DNA of 60,000 nt from Adiantum capillus-veneris (Eukaryota; Streptophyta; Polypodiopsida; Polypodiales; Pteridaceae). The position numbers and the translations under genes were made by a program. The DNA lies in the NCBI GenBank assembly GCA_014529385.2, contig CM043968.1, positions 23,656,513 through 23,716,512 on the forward strand, given 5' to 3'. A model generated the notes under the pieces. That model saw only the letters and a list, made by a program, of their open reading frames with translations. It ran no database searches and had not been told where the DNA came from. Of the stretch, positions 37,140-50,600 are shown piece by piece (position 1 is the first letter of the stretch; each line of letters opens with the position of its first letter).

Positions 37140-37320
37140 CCCACAAGCATCTCAGGCAAGCTTCTCAAGGCACCTCAAGTACCTTAATCATGCAGCAAGT
37201 CAAGCACCTCAAGCATGGAGCCAGTCAAGCACCTCAAGCATGACAAACACCTCAAGCACAACAAGCACCTCAAGCAGGACAAGCACCTCGAGCTTGGGCC
37301 GGGTTCCCACCTCAAGCTCA
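37140..37320. repeat. CAAGCACCT minisatellite in E0
   Basis: Roughly 15-20 base units built on CAAGCACCTCAAGCA and GACAAGCACCTC repeat about nine times. Related arrays occur in E2 at 46900-47018 and 52196-52260. Confidence 0.85.
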
Positions 37321-37597
37321 GCCCTAGCTTACCTAAGGTCAAAGGACTTTTACACACATTTATTGGAGGTCTTCAATGAAGCTAACCCTAAGGTCTTATG
37401 CTCCATTGGTTAGCCTTGCTCTTTGATAGACCATCTCCCTTTTGGGCCCCTTTACCATTGGCCCCGTGTTGAGATAGATCTATAAGCACATATCTATATC
37501 TTAACACTTGTTCCCGTTTATTCTCCCACATTAAGTGATCAATTTAATATGAGAAAATCATTTGGGTTGGTTAGATATTAGATTTTATGACATGCTT

Positions 37598-39199
37598 CAA
37601 GAGGTGGCAAAGAAGCAACCATATCAGATTTCTGCAAACGCAGCAAACTGGCAAAATTCAGATCACCAAAACGTGCATGCCAAAGTTTTTCATTTGAAAT
37701 AGCCCTTGAATCTGCAACAGCATTTGCAAAATTTTGTCCACACTTGTCATACAAAGTGAGATTATACAGCCCACAGCACAAAAGGCCTGATGCAACAATT
37801 TCATCACCAAAACTGAGATCATGAAGTGTACATCTGTCATCCACAAATTTGACTACAAGTCCAAGTCTAGCAAGTGCGGATACAGACAAGAGATTCTTCT
37901 TGATCCCAGGTACATAAAGTGCATCAACAAGTGTGAAAGAACTGCCATTTGCAGCAGTAAGAACAATCTTCCAACTCCCTGAACCGGATAAGAGGCATTG
38001 TTGGCACAAGGGACATAATTCCCATGAGGGACAGACTCAAGAGAGGTAAACAATTCACGATGTGAGGTAATGTGCTTTGTAGAACCACTGTCGAAATACC
38101 ACACATGTGAATATGCAGCAAACTGACAAGCATGCATCATGGACAACAAGATTGTAAGTGCACTCTGCGCTAAAAGCCCATTCTGCATCAACATCAGCAT
38201 CACAGTCTCCTTTCACAGAAGACTCAACAACGGCTGCATTTGTAGTGGAACCAACATTTGCAGTGGAACCACCCTCTTTCTTCTTAGCCTCTTTGGCCTT
38301 CAACTTAGGACACGACTTGATCAAGTGATCATTAGCTTTACAATAATGGCAATGCATCTTCTTTTTGCCCTTATCACCAGAATTGCCAGATGAAGTGATG
38401 TCAGCAGAAACATTAGGAACATAATTTTTGGCACTCGCAGTAGAACCATAAGAAGTGGCTGCATTGCTGTTCCCACCCTTTCTTTGAGAAGCAATAAAAG
38501 CCTGTTCAACTGCACACTGCCTAGTCCTATTTTTTATGGAAAGTGACTCTTGCAACAACAATGTGCATAATGCATCAAACTTGACAACTTCTGGATTTAC
38601 TTGGGTCATAAGTCTCCAAGTACTAGCAAAAGTCTGATAGGAATCTGGTAAGGCATCAAGAACAGTCTGCACAAGGAAACTGTCTGAAATGACTTCACCT
38701 GCAGAAATAAGTTGCTCATTGATATCCTTGACACTAGCAAGGAAAGTGTCCATATCATCTTCCTCATGCATAATCTTCGACTCCAGTTCTTTACGCAGCA
38801 AAGCAATTTTAGCCTCATTGCGGCTTGCATAAAGACCTGCTAGAATATCCCAAGCATGTTTTGCAGATTTTGCTGAACGGATGTGAGAACAATGGTGCCC
38901 TTCACAGACAACGCAATCAATGCATGAGCCTGTGCATCCTTTACATCCCAATGAGCTTGTTCTGCCGTAAGCAAAACAACTCTAACAACAGCAATCCTTG
39001 CAGCAAGACCGGCAACATCCTCAACATTGCCTACATCCTCAGAACATGGACGTACATCAATGCCCTGCACAATGTTCCAGACACCCTTTGACACCAGAAC
39101 ATGTTGCATCATATAAGCCGACATAGGATAGTTGTCCCCATTCAACCTGTCCTCAACAACAAACATCTTGAACACATCTGTGTTGTTGTTGTCAGCCAT
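37598..39199 (-). pseudogene. Copia family 1 gag, protease and pre-integrase region
   Basis: ATG at 39199 (MADNNNTDVFKMF). A UBN2-type gag region follows to about 38400 (HAWDILAGLYASRNEAKIALLRKELESK), with a zinc knuckle CHYCKANDHLIKSC (CX2CX4HX4C), then the protease DSGSTKHIT, then the pre-integrase motif LWHARFGDLNFASLL. A frame change near 38850-38880 splits gag, and another small shift lies near 38130 before the protease. Gag packages the RNA and protease matures the polyprotein. The open blocks together align throughout with the sister copy. Confidence 0.9.
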
Positions 39200-39548
39200 G
39201 GTAAATGCTGCACCTGATGTGAAAACTGCCCAAAAATAGGAGAAATGGAGCGGGAACAATACGTGCTATATAGCACAAACCGTAGAATACTATACGGCAC
39301 CTATTATGCAGAAAACGGCACTGACAAAAATTCTGCACAAAATGATGAAATAGCCTGTGTTGTACTGTCTGTAGTGGAAACGGAGGCCGAAATAAGCCCA
39401 AATCAAAATTTTGAGCCCAAAGCTCAAAATTTTGAGCCCAAATCAAAATAAGCCCAAAGCTCACTGAAATCGGAGAAAGTGAGCAGGCGTGTGCTGGAGC
39501 AGCTATGGCAACTAAGCCCGAGAGGACGTGACCTGCTTTGATACCAAT

Positions 39549-39775
39549 TGTTGGAATTAGGGTTGCAGAGAAACACACACAGCTTGGAGAAGACGAAGGA
39601 AGCTCAAGGCACACAATAGAGAGTGTATTACTTAGTGTGCAATGGAAAGATAGATAGCCCTAGAGTGATGGGCATATATACAATGCACGGGGGAAAAAAC
39701 CTCCTAAAGAGGGAAAAAATGCCCCGACGGTCCTAGTGTGTTCACACACATCACTACCACATGTATATGGTAACA
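39549..39775 (-). repeat. Copia family 1 5' LTR (promoter LTR)
   Basis: 227 bases. The internal region begins on the minus strand with the PBS just to its left. The LTR end TAACA is followed by target CATCC (39776-39780). Confidence 0.93.
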
Positions 39776-40803
39776 CATCCAATGCTGGTGTAAATCAACC
39801 CTTGACCTGCTCCAAATCAACCATGATCTAGGAGGGGCTTGATGCAAAATTTGATGTGTGACCTGATAAAAAACTTCCCCTAAATTCATCCGAGTTGTAG
39901 AGATTGGTGACTAATCATTACAAGTAATCAACCAGGGTCAAGTCCCCCCCTCCCTTATTTTTAAGCTGGGAGATAAATTATTGGGGCTTGCCCCTATCTT
40001 ATACGCTTATGTAACTTGTAAAAAAAAAACTCCTCTCTTGCACTTACATGGTGCGATAAGTTTTGCATGGTGAAACCCTCGGGACTTTCATGTATAAGTT
40101 TTTAAATAGGCCCCCAATGTAAATACAACATGTACAACAAGACATTAATCACATCTTAAACGCACGTGATAAAGAGATTTTTTGATGAGTGATCACGTCG
40201 GGGACAATTTTTACCATACTACAACAAAATAGTGAGTATAAATAGTGGAATCATGGAAATTTAAAGCAATCAAACTACCATGTTCTCTATCTCTTTGTCT
40301 CTTTCTAGGCAAAAGAGAGACAAAAGGTGCTCCAGTTCTACTTTGATGTACTTACTTTTCTAATGGATGTTTTTGGTGAGCAAAAAACTAATGCACCTAC
40401 CATCTCTTTTTCACGAAATAAGTAGGGATAGTAGCAATTGATGTTGTCGATAGAGTTTTTCACATTTTTCACTACCTGGAATCAAGGAGATCATGATTAT
40501 TAACAATCTATATTGAGTACATACCGTAGTGTTGGGCATAACATACCCTTGAGACTCCTTAATTTTAAAAGCTAGCATAGATAGTGATGAATAATGGGCA
40601 AGAAATGATGCACACTTCATTCAATTTGGTTGAGCTTGGAAACGACATTGTAAAATGCAAGCACCATGCTTTGTAAATACGTTGAGCACAACTATGGAGT
40701 TCTTCAGTTATGCAATGTAGACTACTTCTTCCACTCCCATCTTGCCAATGTAGACTACTTCTTCCACTCTCATCTTGCCAATGCCTTTAGGCTCTTGTAC
40801 ATG

Positions 40804-40881
<78 letters not shown>

Positions 40882-40972
40882 AGACACTCACATGCACAAC
40901 ACTTGGCGTGCCTCTCTTCATTGTGGCATGCAAATAATCTACTAATGGTGCCACCTATGACCACATGGGTGC
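39776..40972. repeat. Repeat R, copy B, second part
   Basis: Continues exactly where the first part stopped (CATCCAATGCTGGTGTAAAT) and ends …CCACATGGGTGC, matching copy A 21073-22334. Includes the (CT)n tract 40806-40880. Confidence 0.88.
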
Positions 40973-41056
40973 CAATCACTGTGTGTGTGTGTGTGTGTGT
41001 GTGGGATAGTTTCCAACGATGTTGAAATTCTCTTCTCTTCTTCTTCTTCTTCTTCT

Positions 41057-41093
<37 letters not shown>

Positions 41094-41220
41094 TTGTGTG
41101 TGTTTGTGTGTGAGAGACAGAGAGAGAAAGTGCAAGCATCAAAGGTATCTTTGAGGTTGCTTGCACCTCCCTTACACCTATTTCTAGGATGTTCCTCTTC
41201 TTTTCCTCTTCCTCCTCCTC

Positions 41221-41268
<48 letters not shown>

Positions 41269-41717
41269 AAGAGGAAAATGGATTTTGATTGTAGCGTTTA
41301 AAGAAATCTTTTGCAGAACTTTAACTTTAAAAATTCATTACAAAACTATAGAATTTGTCACTTGAGATATAATTCCTCGGAAACCAGATGTCATTTACAT
41401 GTTGAAGAAAAGCATCAATAGATTGGCAACAATCTCCACTTGCCGTACAATTTGAAGTTGAAAGTACACAATATTGTGACTCATCAGAGTGAGAATTGCA
41501 TGGCAATGTTGCTTCGAGAAGGAGGCCAATGGTCCAAAACCTAAACTCGAGGGGTGCACTATTTGATACCCCGCTATATAACGTGTGTTCGTGGGGTAAT
41601 TAAAAAACCCCTCTTTTAACATGTTTGAATGAATAGAATGATTGTTTATTTAGGATTTTTTTTTTCCAAAATTGAATATAAAAACCCCTTATTTTAATGT
41701 ATCTCTGTAAAACCCCT
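40973..41717. other. Microsatellite-rich spacer
   Basis: (TG)n at 40980-41003, (CTT)n at 41036-41058, (CT)n at 41058-41092, (CTC)n then (CT)n at 41211-41267. No coding sequence was recognised; the last 150 bases precede E1. Confidence 0.7.
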
Positions 41718-42475
41718 TGTAATGGAAATGGACTATGAACATTGAGAATAGGGGAATTAAGACAACTATTGTGAGCATTTTTATGTACTACTTTGAGAAA
41801 ATAGAGGGTGAATTTGATTAGAGGTAGCAACATAACCATTGTACTTAATTAACTTGGCATGGACAATACTTTGCAAGAGAGAGAATTAGAGAACTTGACA
41901 ATAGTTGAGGACCGGATTTATGTGGAGCTAGTCCCTCCTCCAAAATGCTTTTGTATTATAGTTTCTCCAATAAAGAGAGACTTGGTACAGTACAAGCTTT
42001 GTGTTCCTTGAAAACCTAGATAGCTTAGCTAAATGAAAGCATTAACTTGTTCTCGGCCTCAGTCCCAAGACCTTAAACACCTTCGAAGGTGGAGAGAGCT
42101 AGCAGGGAATGAGGGTAGGGAAGAGGAAGAAGAAGCATTCTTACGAGAAAGAAATAGTTCCTCACTTATCATCACTCTTGTTGCTTTGTAATGGAAATGG
42201 CCTATTAACTTTGAGAGTAGCAGAAATTAGAGAAAGTACTTTTGTGAAATTACTTTGTGAGCATAGCGGGTGAACTTAATTGATTGTAGCAACATAAACA
42301 TAGCATTTAGTTAACTTGGCATGAACAATACTTTTGCAAGAGAGAGAGTTTAGAGAACATGACAACAATTGAGGACCAAATTTATGTGGAGCCGGTCTAT
42401 CTCCAATAGGAATTTGTAATATAGTTTCTCCCATCAAGAGAGACTTGGTACAATACAATATTTTTTGTTCCTTGT

Positions 42476-42667
42476 TGTTGGGGTAAAGCTCCATGTGGCC
42501 GGTTAGGCCAGGTGCCCGCCCACTATACTTATTCATTATGTACATAATAGAATAAGGGGGCTCACATGTAGAGAGTGAGTTTTAGCCCCTACAAACACAA
42601 GGTCTCCTCTTCTCCTCTCTTCTCCATTGTTGCACACACTTACACACGCTCGCGCTCACGCACTTCA
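42476..42667 (+). repeat. Element D 5' LTR
   Basis: 192 bases; pairs with 45879-46070. Small differences are visible (for example CTCCATGTGGCCGG against CCCCATGTGGCTAG). Confidence 0.92.
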
Positions 42668-44212
42668 AATGTTATCAGAGCTCAGGGATTGGGAGCACCA
42701 TTGGAGCTCAAAGGGGAGGAAGGTGGAGAAGCAACAAAAACTACAACACATTTTTGCATATCTGTTTTGGCCTACCAAAATGTCTTCATTCAAGCCGATT
42801 CCTTTCAAACCTGTTCGGTTTTTTGTCCTCTTCAACTTTGCAGAAGAAAGTTTTCTCAAAATCTTCACCAATTTTGAGATACGTCACTCAGAATGACTGC
42901 ATGTCTAGGGTACACATGTGCAGATTTTTATAGATCTGTTTCGACCTGTAAAAATTGTCCATTCCCTCGATTCCCAACCATTTTCGCATGGTCTACAACT
43001 TTGCAGAAGGAAGTTTCTGCAAATTTTGAACGTTTTGGAAGATATGGGATGACAAGTTGCAGGGTATTCGAAAAGTTGAAGATTATGTATGCCTATTGTG
43101 ATGATTTGTTACATTCAGAGAGCTCGAATTGAGCTTTTGTCATTCTCTTGTTTTGCGCATTGATGTTTTGCTCTCAGTGAAGATAGTGTGGGCTGATATT
43201 TTCAACAAATTTATGCCCACACATTGAGAACACTTCGTGGATGTATGCATTTTTGTGGACTCTTAGTTTCAAGAGTGGATTCATCACAGGTTATGTGCAT
43301 TGACTTATGCGATTGAGCAGATTTCGGAAAGTGTGCTGCACGGATTTGCAGAGAGTTTTTGCAAGCATTTTTAGCCTGATTGAGAGCTGAATTTTCAGCT
43401 GATTTGGATGCTCTTTGATACACATTTGGTACATGCTTGATGCTCGTTTATATTGCCATGTGGATGCACATGATGTGTGCTTTTCGGCGGATAATATTCT
43501 TCGTCTTGCAATGGCATATGTGGGCTGATTTTCAGCTGTTTTGAGCATCAATTTGTGCCACATTTTGGTTGGTTTGTATCCAAGTTTATGCTAGTATATG
43601 CCTCACTTGTAGAGTGCAGTTGATGCACTTTGTGTTTCGATTTACAGGATTGTTTTCCAAGTTTAGGGAGTTGAGACTTTGGGGCACCTCATGTATGCTT
43701 AAGTGCAGATTTTGCACATGCTTTGCTCATGGTTTTGAGCATGTTTATGGCATGTATGGTTATTATGGTTAGATAGCCAAATATTGCGGAAACTCTGCCG
43801 GATTTTTCTTGCAAATTTATTTTTTTATACGCATGGTTTGCAAATGTGTTTTGATTGCATGTGGCACTCAGTGGTTGCTTTGCCATAGTGTTTTGGCATC
43901 GCATTGTGAGAGTGTTTGCTCACCGGATTATGTCATTTGACATACATGTGGTAATCTCTTCAGGAGGGAGATTGTTGATACTAGTTTCATCGATTATCAC
44001 ATAGTGCTCTTGGATTAGAGCGGGTTTTTTGGTATCATTTGAGCGTTTTTGCTCACTTGTTCGTTACATTGATCGCTATATTGCTGATACTTCTCTTAGA
44101 CAGCTTATGCCAGCTTATCTTGTATTTTGACAATACTTGGTGTATGAGTTAGCCATGCTTTGGCTATTGTCAGTTGATCGATTTGTGCTTGGTCTTGTCA
44201 TAGGTTATCGCC

Positions 44213-44620
44213 ATGGATTTGGCATGTACATCATTGTTAGGGTTTGTGCTTTTCCATACAAAGTTTGATGGTTCAAACTTTGAGCATTGGAAAGCTGGTA
44301 TGCATGATTCATTGACTTAGTTGGGCCAAGTGTTGCTACTATAGGGCATGGATGCTAGGCCAGAGTCTATGACTGACAATGAGTGGGAGGACTTGGATGA
44401 GCTTGCACATTCGACGATCATGTTACACCTTTGTGAGTCTGTCTATCGCATTGGTTTGGATGCATGTACAGCTAGAGAGTTATGGCAAATATTGTGCAAT
44501 GCTTTTGGCACAAATGAGTCTAGAGAGATGCCTACAGTCAAAGGACGATCTTGCAGACATAGAAATGTTGTGTGTTGGCATTGTGGTCATACAAGGCATG
44601 TACGTAGGCGTTGTTTTTGA
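44213..44620 (+). pseudogene. Element D gag relic with zinc knuckle
   Basis: A gag start is visible upstream (ATGGATTTGGCATGT at 44213, then FDGSNFEHWK), broken by TAG codons near 44319 and 44342. The open part 44348-44620 reads MDARPESMTDNEWEDLDELA, then a UBN2-type stretch, then CWHCGHTRHVRRRC, a CX2CX4HX4C zinc knuckle. Copia-type gag; not functional as it stands. Confidence 0.75.
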
Positions 44621-44867
44621 TGGATGAGACAACGTAGAAGATAGCACAAGAGGAATGCTATCACTTTGGATGATATGGGAGCAGATGTAGCATATGTGGC
44701 TATGCATGACAAAGATGTCTCCTTTGCTTCCATGTTTACTCTTGACTTTCTTATGTTGGTTTTTGACGACACATTACTTGCATTGGGTACTAGATGTGAA
44801 TGCTAGATTTCATGTCACGCCGAGTTGTGAGTGGTTTAGCACATATGCTAGTGGTATGCTCTGACAT

Positions 44868-45680
44868 GTGTGTCTAGTGGATGGTTCAGTGCATGACATA
44901 GTTGGTGCAGGAGATGTTAGACTATTGTTGCCAAGTGGTGCATCATACGTGTTGCGAGATGTACACCATGTGCTAGGTTTGACGCAGAGCAGCTTTATCT
45001 TTATGAGTCAGTTACAAGACATTGGATGCCAAGTAGTGTTGAACGAGCACAGTTTCAAATTGCATTGTGGACAACTAGTCATAGCTAGAGGTGCTAGTGT
45101 TCGCACGATTCATGCCATGCGAATACGTCATGTGCGAGACGGCACCGTTTTCTTGAGTACGCAACCATGCAGAGAGACGAGGCATGTCTCCTTTGTGGAT
45201 AGGTTGCATGATGCTCCAATTTGTGAGCATGTTGAGCCAGTTGTGCAGCAGGGCATGTCATTCGTGGATATGATCACGGATATGGATGGCTTGAGTGTTG
45301 AGGATTCAGCCATGATTCAGTCATTCATGGATATGCTTAGGCCAGAGGCTGATGTGTGTGAGTTAGAGCTAGGCATTGCTCTTACCACTCATGACAGACA
45401 GATTCTCTTGGTGCGCATGTGACATGCGATGGACACAAGGATGGATTCCAGGGATCGGAGTTTGGGTGTCAGGGTGATTTCCATGAGTGGAGTTCTAAGC
45501 CAGATTTGACTGAAATAGTTAGATTGGCATATATTGCTAGGATTGCATCAGCATTTGGGAGTCTCATGTACGAGATACTGATCTCAAGACCCGAGATTGC
45601 ATTTGCAGTGGGAGAAATTAGTCGTGCAGTGAGACTGACGTTTTCCTTGAGCGCAGGGGTACTTTGTAGCGTATGGTGAG
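44868..45680 (+). pseudogene. Element D protease/pol fragment
   Basis: 44868-45422 is open for 184 codons and contains GDVRLLLPSGASYVLRDVHHV, which fits the copia protease/pre-integrase region (LxDVxHVP motif). It then jumps to a C-terminal RT/RNase H fragment (ASAFGSLMYEILISRPEIAFAVGEISRAV at about 45540-45635). Integrase and the RT core are missing, showing an internal deletion. Confidence 0.7.
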
Positions 45681-45878
45681 ATACCTGCAGGATGTGTGAG
45701 GCTTTGGTGAGGAGTATGGTGTCGATTGCTTTATACTTTCTCTACTATTAGAGCTGGATGCACATATATTCAGTGAGCCAGTGGGCGTTGGCTAAGGTCA
45801 TACTTGTGATGGCCTTGTACAGGTTTTGTACGGTTTTCTTTTCTCTCTCACGGCCACATTGGCCTGTACGTGGGAGGT

Positions 45879-46070
45879 TGTTGGGGTAAAGCCCCATGTG
45901 GCTAGTTAGGCCAGGCGCCCGTCCACTATACTTATTCATTATGTACATAATAGAATAAGGGGGCTCACATGCAGAGAGTGAGTTTTAGCCCCTGCAAACA
46001 CAAGGTCTCCTCTTCTCCTCTCTTCTCCATTGCTGCACACACTCACACATGCTCCCGCTCACACACTTCA
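45879..46070 (+). repeat. Element D 3' LTR
   Basis: 192 bases, same length as the 5' LTR, ending CACTTCA before the CTTGT duplication. Confidence 0.92.
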
Positions 46071-47023
46071 CTTGTGGCCTAAGTGATGCAATGAAGATCA
46101 AAAACTTCATGCATCACGAGCATAACATAAACTTTGTGGAAAGCATTAACTATCCCAAGTCTCAGCAGTCCGAAGGCGTCAAACTCCTTCGAAGGTGGAG
46201 AGAGCTAGCAGGGAATGAGGGTAGGGAAGAGGAAGAAGAAACATTTTATAGGAGAAAGAATTAGTTCCTCACTTATCATCACTCTTCTTGCTAGCATACA
46301 TAATATCATAGTAATGAAGATGGATAAGATGGAAAGCTTAAGCATTAAAGCATGGCTCTTGGTTGGATTTTGCATTCCATAGCCAAGAGTGTTGGTGTAG
46401 TCTCTCAACTTCTCTACTTGCTTGGAGAAGGAGATGGAGCTCTTGCACTTTTCACTTCACACAATGAGAGTGTGTGTGGGAGAGTATACCCCTCAAGCAA
46501 CCCCCTAGCTTGCTTTGGTCAACCCCCCCTTGTAGCTCATGATTGAAGATCATTGGACCTCTCCAGGCCTAGCCAATCACATGCAGGGGCATATCAAGCA
46601 ACAAGGGTAGCCTTGGGACAAGTGTCCCCCTTTCCCCTTTGAGAGAGAGGACTTGATAAATACTAAAAGAATTAATGAAATTAAGTAATTTATTATTGGA
46701 CCCCTTGGGAGGCCAACCAATAGGCGTTAGACACATCATGAGGGCAACATGAAGAGGACCTTGACAAGTGTCCTATAAACTTTCTTGGAACCAATTACCT
46801 TGTGTGAGGGTGTCTGTATTCTCTCTCTACCCCCCTCTTGTAGGGATTGGCCGCTCCTTGTAGGGATAGTTGCACACCTTACCCCCAAGCACCTTAGTCA
46901 ACAAGCATGACAAAGCACCTCAAGCCTAGGTAGTGTTCCCACAAGCATCTCATGCTCCCTATTTGGCAAGCATGACAAGCACCTCAAGCATCTTAGTCAT
47001 CAAACACATCAAGCACCTCAAGT

Positions 47024-47250
47024 TGTTACCATATACATGTGGTAGTGATATGTGTGAACACACTAGGACCGCCGGGTCATTTTTTCCCTCTTTAGGAGGT
47101 TTTTCCCCCCGTGCATTGTATAAAAACCCATCACTCTAGGGCTATCTATCTTTCCATTGCACACTAAGTAACATACTCTCTATTGTGTGCCTTGAGCTTC
47201 CTTCATCTTCTCCAAGATATGTGTTTTTTTCTGCAACCCTAATTCCAACA
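47024..47250 (+). repeat. Copia family 1 (+) 5' LTR
   Basis: 227 bases; differs from the 3' LTR at a number of scattered positions, including CGCCGGGTCAT against CGTCGGGGCAT. Confidence 0.93.
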
Positions 47251-47611
47251 ATTGGTATTAGAGCAGGTCACGTCCTCCGGGCTTAGTCGCCAACTGCTCT
47301 AGCACACGCCTGCTCACTTTCTCCGATTTCAGTGAGCTTTGGCGAGCGTTCGCAGGTCGACAAATACTTTGGGCAAGCTCGTAGAGCTTGGTCTGCTCAG
47401 ATTTTCGATTTGGGCTCATTTCGGCCTCCGTTTCTACTACAGGCAGTACTGCACAGGCTATTTCATCATTTTGTGCAGAATTTCTGTCAGTGCTGTTTTC
47501 TGCATAACAGGTGCCTTATAGTCTTCTACGGTTTGTGCTATATAACACGTGTTGTTCCCGCTCCGTTTCTCCTATTTTCAGGCAGTTTTCACATCAGGTG
47601 CAGCATTTACC

Positions 47612-50600
47612 ATGGCTGACAACAACAACACAGATGTGTTCAAGATGTTTGTTGCTGAGGACAGGTTGGATGGGGACAATTACCCTATGTGGGCTTATAT
47701 GATGCAACACGTTCTTGTGTCAAAGGGCGTCTGGAATATTGTGTAGGGCATTGATGTACATCCTGGTTCTGAGGATGTAGGCGATGTTGAGGATGTTGCA
47801 GGTCTTGCTGCAAGGATTGCTGCTGTTAGAGTTGTTTTGCCTACGGTAGAACAAGCTCGTTGGGATGTTAAGGATGCGCAGGCCCATGCATTGATTGCGT
47901 TGTCTGTGAAGCGCACCATTGCTCCTCACATCCGTTCAGCAAAATCTGCAAAACAGGCTTGGGATATTCTAGCAGGTCTTTATGCAAGCCGCAATGAGGC
48001 TAAAATTTCTTTGCTGCATAAAGAGCTGGAGTCAAAGATTATGCATGAGGAAGATGATACCGAAACTTTCATTGCTAGTGTCAAGGATATCAATGAGAAA
48101 CTTATTTCTGCAGGTGAAGTCATTTCAGACGGTTCCCTTGTGCAGACTGTTCTTGATGCCTTACCAGATTCCTACGAGACTTTCGCTAGTACTTGGAGAC
48201 TGATGACCCAAGGAAATCGTGAAGTTGTCAAGTTTGATGCATTATGCACATTGCTGTTGCAAGAGTCACTTTCTAGAAAAAACAGGACTAGGCAGTGTGC
48301 AGTTGAACATGCTTTTATTGCTTCTCAAAGAAAGGGTGGTAACAGTAATGCAACCACTTCTTATGGTTCTGCTGCGAGTGGAAAAAATTCTGTTCCTAAT
48401 GCTTCTGCTGGCAACAATTCGTCTGGAAATTTGGTGACAAGGGCAAAAAGAAGATGCGTTGCCATTATTGTAAAGCTAATGATCACTTGATCAAGACGTG
48501 TCCTAAGTTGAAGGCCAAAGAGGCTAAGAAGAAAGAGGGTGGTTCCACTGCAAATGCTGGTTCCACTACAAATGCATCCATTGTTGAGTCTTCTGAGAAA
48601 GGAGGCTGTAATGCTGATGTTGATGCAGAATGGGCTTTTAGTGTAGAGTGCACTTACAATCCTGCTGTCCATGATGCATGCTTGTCAGTTGCTGCAGATT
48701 CATATGTGTGGTATTTAAATAGTGGTGCTACAAAGCACATTACCTCACATCGTGAATTGTTTACCTCTCTCGAGTCTGTCCCTCATGGGAATTCAGTCAC
48801 TTGTGCCAACAACGCCTCTTATCCAGTTCAGGGAGTTGGAAAGATTGTGCTCATTGCTGCTAATGGCAGCTCCTTCACACTTGTTGATGCACTTTATGTA
48901 CCTGGGATCAAGAAGAATCTCTTTTCTATATCCGCACTTGCTAGACTTGGACTTGTAGTAAAATTTGTGGATGACAGATGTACAGTTCATGATCTCAGTT
49001 TTGGTGATGAAATTGTTGCATCTGGGCTTTTGTGCCGTGGGTTGTATAAGCTCACTTTGTATGACAAGTGTGGACAAAATTTTGCAAATGCTGCTGCAGA
49101 TTCAAGGGCTATTTCAGATGTAAAACTTTGGCATGCACGTTTTGGTCATCTGAATTTTGCCAGTTTTCTACATTTGCAGAAATCTGATATGGTTGCTTCT
49201 TTGCCGCCTCTTGAAGCACCTGTCAAACATGTTTGTGAAGGTTGTATTCTGGGTAAAATGCAGCGTTCTAAGTTTCCAAAGGATGGTTCAGTTAGGGCCA
49301 CATGCAGGTTGTAGCTTGTGCATAGTGATGTTTGTGGGCCCAGGCAAACTCCGTCCTTGGGCAATTACCTGTACTTCGTGACTTTCATTGATGATTACTC
49401 CAAGCATGCGGGTTATTTCCTCTTAAAGAGAAGTCCAATGTTTTTATGTGCTTCAAACATTTTCTGGCTATGGCTGAAAATGTCTCCAAATGTACTATGG
49501 GCACCCTCCGTTCTGATCGAGGGGGGGAGTATATGTCTCATGAATTTAATGCATTTCTGGCTAGTCGTGGGATAAAACACCAATGTACTGTGCCTTATAC
49601 ACCTCAGCAAAATGGTGTTGCTGAGAGGAAAAACAGGTCATTGACGGAAATGGCACGATGTATGGTCAAAAATCAAGCTTTGCCGCATTCTTTTTGGCTT
49701 GAGGCCATCATGTGTGCCACTTATGTACTTAACAGGTGTCCTACGAAAGCTTTGAAGTCTATTACTCCATATGAAGCATGGCATGATAGAAAGCCTTCTA
49801 TTGAGCACATGCGTGTTTTTGGCTGTTTGGCATATGCTTTGGTGCCACAAGTGCAACGCAGAAAATTGGATGATAAGGCTGTCAAATGTATTTTTGTTGG
49901 TTATAGTGCTGAAAGCAAAGGTTACAGGTTGTATCATCCGCAAACAAAATGTATTCTGGTTTCTCGGGATGTAGTGTTTGTGGAAGATTCTGTTCAGACC
50001 TTGCTGTCATGTACTAGAGACAGTAATGTAAGCTCACAGGACATTATGACACTTTGTTGCCTCTTTTCAGTGGTGGAAATACAAATGTAAGTTCCAATGA
50101 GGCAAATGTACAGCCTATGGGGGCTTTTGAAAATGTTACAGATCAGCCTATTACTGATTCAGATGTACATAATGTACTTGATGAGGAAAGGGCTGAAAAT
50201 GAGCAGGCTAGAGGTATGCCAAAATGGCTGGTGCACACATTGCGTGACAGTAAATTGGATGCACCTTTGTCTAGTAGTACTCGTTCAGGCTCTCGCCATG
50301 CATCTTATGCATCAAATTGTTATGCTTTGGCTGTTTCTAGCTTACATGATGTTGAGGAGCCTCTGTCTTTTGATAAAGCACAGAATTCAGAAAATTGGAT
50401 GGCTGCCATGCAATCAGAATATGATGCACTTATAGAAAATGACACATGGACTTTATGTGATTTGCCTCCTCGCAAAAAGGCCATTGGTACGAAGTGGGTT
50501 TACAAGTTGAAATGCAAGCCGGATGGTGAGATCGATCGCCATAAGGATCGACTTGTTGCAAAGGGTTATGCACAACAAAAAGGCATAGATTATGAAGAGA

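Larger units (their letters stand above)
35878..37592. mobile_element. E0: 1.7 kb LTR-like insertion (probable solo LTR)
   Basis: Begins TGTAATGGAA, ends TTATGACA (TG…CA), and is flanked by a perfect 5-base duplication TGCTT (35873-35877, 37593-37597). No ORF of note. The same unit is seen twice more (E1, E2). Length, TG/CA ends and 5-base duplication fit a solo LTR; a non-autonomous LTR element is the alternative. Confidence 0.85.
42476..46070 (+). mobile_element. Element D: short copia-like LTR retrotransposon
   Basis: Two 192-base LTRs (42476-42667 and 45879-46070, TGTTGGGG…CACTTCA) and a perfect 5-base duplication CTTGT (42471-42475, 46071-46075). The PBS-like TTATCAGAGCTC follows the 5' LTR. 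A purine tract (GTGGGAGG) precedes the 3' LTR. At 3.6 kb it lacks most of pol and retains gag and RNase H scraps, so it is a deletion derivative or a non-autonomous element. Confidence 0.93.

Noticed and set aside
37140-37320. CRISPR-like spaced repeats
   Set aside because: Units are contiguous, imperfect and plant-transposon internal; there are no spacers and no cas genes.
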